43,457 nucleotides of DNA from Planctomycetota bacterium. Its GTDB lineage: Bacteria; Planctomycetota; Phycisphaerae; WQYP01. Positions 42,208 through 43,457 of this stretch are shown here, piece after piece. How positions within the stretch are numbered: position 1 is the stretch's first letter; each line of letters opens with the position of its first letter. A program made the position numbers and the translations under genes. The stretch covers positions 1-43,457 of the forward strand of contig JAJYDW010000032.1 in NCBI GenBank assembly GCA_021790385.1, read 5' to 3'. Below the pieces are notes generated by a model, which was given only the letters and a program-made list of their open reading frames with translations, searched no databases and had not been told where the DNA came from.

Positions 42208-42241
42208 CTGGTACCACTTTGGCAGGCAGGTACCAGTTTGG
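42208..42241. repeat. GGTACCA repeat pair
   Basis: GGTACCA(C/G)TTTGG occurs at 42210-42222 and 42229-42241, a 19-bp period. The same bases form an inverted repeat CTGGTACC/GGTACCAG (42208-42215 and 42229-42236). It could be a protein-binding site just downstream of the strong promoter. Confidence 0.5.
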
Positions 42242-42253
42242 TAAATGACCCGC

Positions 42254-43286
42254 TTAAAGTTCGTCGTCAGTCACTGGCGCGGCTCCGCGGCCGGCACGGG
42301 TAAGCTTCTCAAGATGGTACCGGTGGACCAGGCGATAAAACCGTCGCCGTTCAATCTGCAAAAGTCTGGCCGCCTGACCCTCGTGGCCGTCGGTCTGGCG
42401 CAGCACATTTTCAAGTATCTGCCGCTTGGCGATATCCAGCGGCACCACCGCGGCAGGGTCACTTTGCGGGGTATCGCCGGTGCCGGAGAGTATGCCGCCG
42501 ATTCGCGGCGGCAGATGTTCGGGCTTTGGGGCTTGGCCCGCGGCGACCACCAGCGCGTGCTCAACGGCATTGGCCAGTTCGCGCACGTTGCCGGGCCAGT
42601 GATAGGCGCAGAGCTTGGCCATCGCCGCGTCGGTGAACCAGGCGAAGGATTCCTCATATTCCGCAGTCAAACGCGTATGGAAGTGGCGCACCAGCAGGGG
42701 AATATCTTCCCGGCAATCATGCAGGTTTGGCAGACGCAGGGAAACCACGTTCAGACGGAAGTATAAATCCTCGCGGAAGCAATGCCGCCGGACCATGTCC
42801 TCCAAGTCTCGATTCGTTGCGCTAAGCACGCGCACGTTGACCTTGACCGGCTTGGCCGATCCCACGGGAACCACCGTGCGCTCCTGTAACAGCCGCAGCA
42901 GCCGGGCCTGGGCGGGCAGGGGCCTGGGCGGGCAGGCTCAATTCGCCAACTTCATCCAAAAACACCGTTCCTCCATCGGCCAGGCGAAGGTAGCCGGGAG
43001 TTTCCTCCGTTGCCCCGGTAAAGGATCCCCGGGCGTGGCCAAAAAGCTGCGATTCCACCAATGAATCGGTCAAGGCGGCGCAATCGACGGTGATAAACGG
43101 AGAATCGGGATTGCGGGCCTGGTGCAGCCCTTGGGCTGCCAGTTCCTTGCCGGTGCCGGATTCCCCCAAAATCAGCACGGTGCACGGGCGCGGGCCAATC
43201 GTGGCGATCGAAGATCGCAAGTGCCTGATCGCCGGGGAATTGCCCACGATGTCCCGGCTACCGGCGATATTACCGCACGCCGCCAT
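42254..43286 (-). pseudogene. sigma-54-dependent transcriptional activator, frameshifted by a 16-bp duplication
   Basis: Reading from ATG 43286: DIVGNSPAIRHLR, Walker A LGESGTGKE, the sigma-54 contact loop GSFTGAT (usual GAFTGAT), and FLDEVGELSLPAQA. The frame is then lost. It resumes after the duplicated block as VPVGSAKPVKVNVRVLSATN, REDLYFRLNVVSLRLPNL, HWPGNVRELANAVEHAL, and a C-terminal Fis-type helix-turn-helix (GQAARLLQIERRRFYRLVHR). Removing one 16-bp copy restores a single 338-residue frame reading QARLLRLLQERTVVPVG at the junction. There is no receiver domain: the frame is closed by a TGA next to the start. As it stands the protein would be cut after the GAFTGA-type loop and be inactive. 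Confidence 0.9.
42905..42936. repeat. exact 16-bp tandem duplication
   Basis: GGCCTGGGCGGGCAGG occurs twice head to tail (42905-42920 and 42921-42936). Sixteen is not a multiple of three, so the second copy shifts the reading frame of the sigma-54 activator gene. Confidence 0.95.
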
Positions 43287-43382
43287 AACTCATTGCTCCA
43301 AATCTTCATCCGTCCCCATCAGGTTCCTTCCCGCTAGTGTAGTGTCTCATAATTGATGCAATATATTGGCATAATGAGCGTT

Positions 43383-43402
43383 GTTCTCCTATAAAGGAGA
43401 AC
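43383..43402 (+). promoter_or_regulatory. hairpin covering the ribosome site of the transposase
   Basis: GTTCTCCT (43383-43390), loop ATAA, AGGAGAAC (43395-43402). The right arm is the ribosome-binding site, 3 nt before the ATG at 43406. Such a structure would limit translation, as in other insertion sequences. Confidence 0.6.
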
Positions 43403-43405
43403 GTT

Positions 43406-43457
43406 ATGCGAATTGCCCCCCAGATCACGTTACACGAGGAAGATCGAGAGACGCTGT
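43406..43457 (+). CDS. IS630-family transposase, N-terminal fragment (cut by window end)
   Basis: Only 17 codons are visible (MRIAPQITLHEEDRETL). This opening resembles the N-terminus of many IS630-type transposases, which begin with similar apolar-then-acidic stretches before a helix-turn-helix. A strong ribosome site (AAAGGAGA) lies 5 nt upstream but is buried in a hairpin. The family call rests on a short segment. Confidence 0.55.
   Translation, partial: MRIAPQITLHEEDRETL

Larger units (their letters stand above)
43336..43457 (+). mobile_element. left end of an IS630-type insertion sequence
   Basis: The start of a transposase-like gene with an AT-rich leader lies about 50 bp from the activator gene. 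The element boundary is probably at one of the TA dinucleotides at 43335-43336 or 43340-43341, because IS630 elements target TA. The right end lies outside the window. Confidence 0.55.

Noticed and set aside
42822..43286. Two separate sigma-54 regulator genes
   Set aside because: The halves join perfectly once one copy of the 16-bp duplication is removed.
1..43457. CRISPR array or Cas genes
   Set aside because: No regularly spaced direct repeats with unique spacers and no Cas motifs were seen; the tandem repeats found are short (7 and 16 bp).

Overview
The window looks like a chromosomal segment of a planctomycete, probably Phycisphaerae-like. The reasons are moderately GC-rich DNA, a PEP-CTERM protein, a prepilin-type H-X9-DG motif, a Rho factor with a long acidic N-terminal extension, a very large AsmA-like protein, many secreted proteins of sugar metabolism and many intergenic palindromes. 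This is a judgement from gene content alone; no database search was possible.

Layout. (1) 1-3.6 kb: a phage-derived packaging fragment with an ABC-ATPase/GNAT fusion, a small terminase-like protein and a large terminase, but no portal or capsid gene to the right. The fusion gene is flanked by two copies of a REP-like repeat. (2) 3.6-9.0 kb: a DHA2-type drug exporter, a small membrane protein, the CCA-adding enzyme, a decayed REP-associated transposase (RAYT), and a secreted glycoside-hydrolase-like protein whose first codons lie inside the RAYT remnant. (3) 9.0-17.3 kb: housekeeping genes for peptide deformylase, phosphoglycerate mutase, dephospho-CoA kinase and Rho, with a membrane glycosyltransferase and a serine-hydrolase gene stopped by an in-frame amber codon. 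(4) 17.3-22.5 kb: a sugar-catabolism island with a URO-D-like protein, a ThuA-like protein, an unknown protein and a GHL6-like hydrolase. (5) 22.5-35.1 kb: an operon of a lipoprotein plus a 1773-residue AsmA/DUF748 protein, divergent from a run of five membrane-protein genes. Four of those five begin with cysteine zinc ribbons and one is a CPBP (CAAX-like) protease. (6) 35.4-39.3 kb: a tRNA-Thr, a 1071-residue secreted beta-propeller protein and a tRNA-Ala. (7) 39.3-43.5 kb: a small unknown gene, a PEP-CTERM protein, a hairpin-rich intergenic region, a sigma-54 activator gene disrupted by an exact 16-bp tandem duplication, and the start of an IS630-type insertion sequence.

How the parts relate. 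Neither tRNA gene encodes its CCA tail, so both need the CCA-adding enzyme encoded at 5.8-7.0 kb. Few intrinsic terminators are visible, which fits a Rho-dependent lifestyle. Four independent signs of gene decay or mobility (RAYT remnant, amber codon, 16-bp duplication, IS end) show active genome erosion. The best candidate for an undescribed system is the zinc-ribbon membrane-protein cluster at 29.6-35.1 kb. The most clear-cut observations are the 16-bp duplication, the amber codon and the RAYT remnant.
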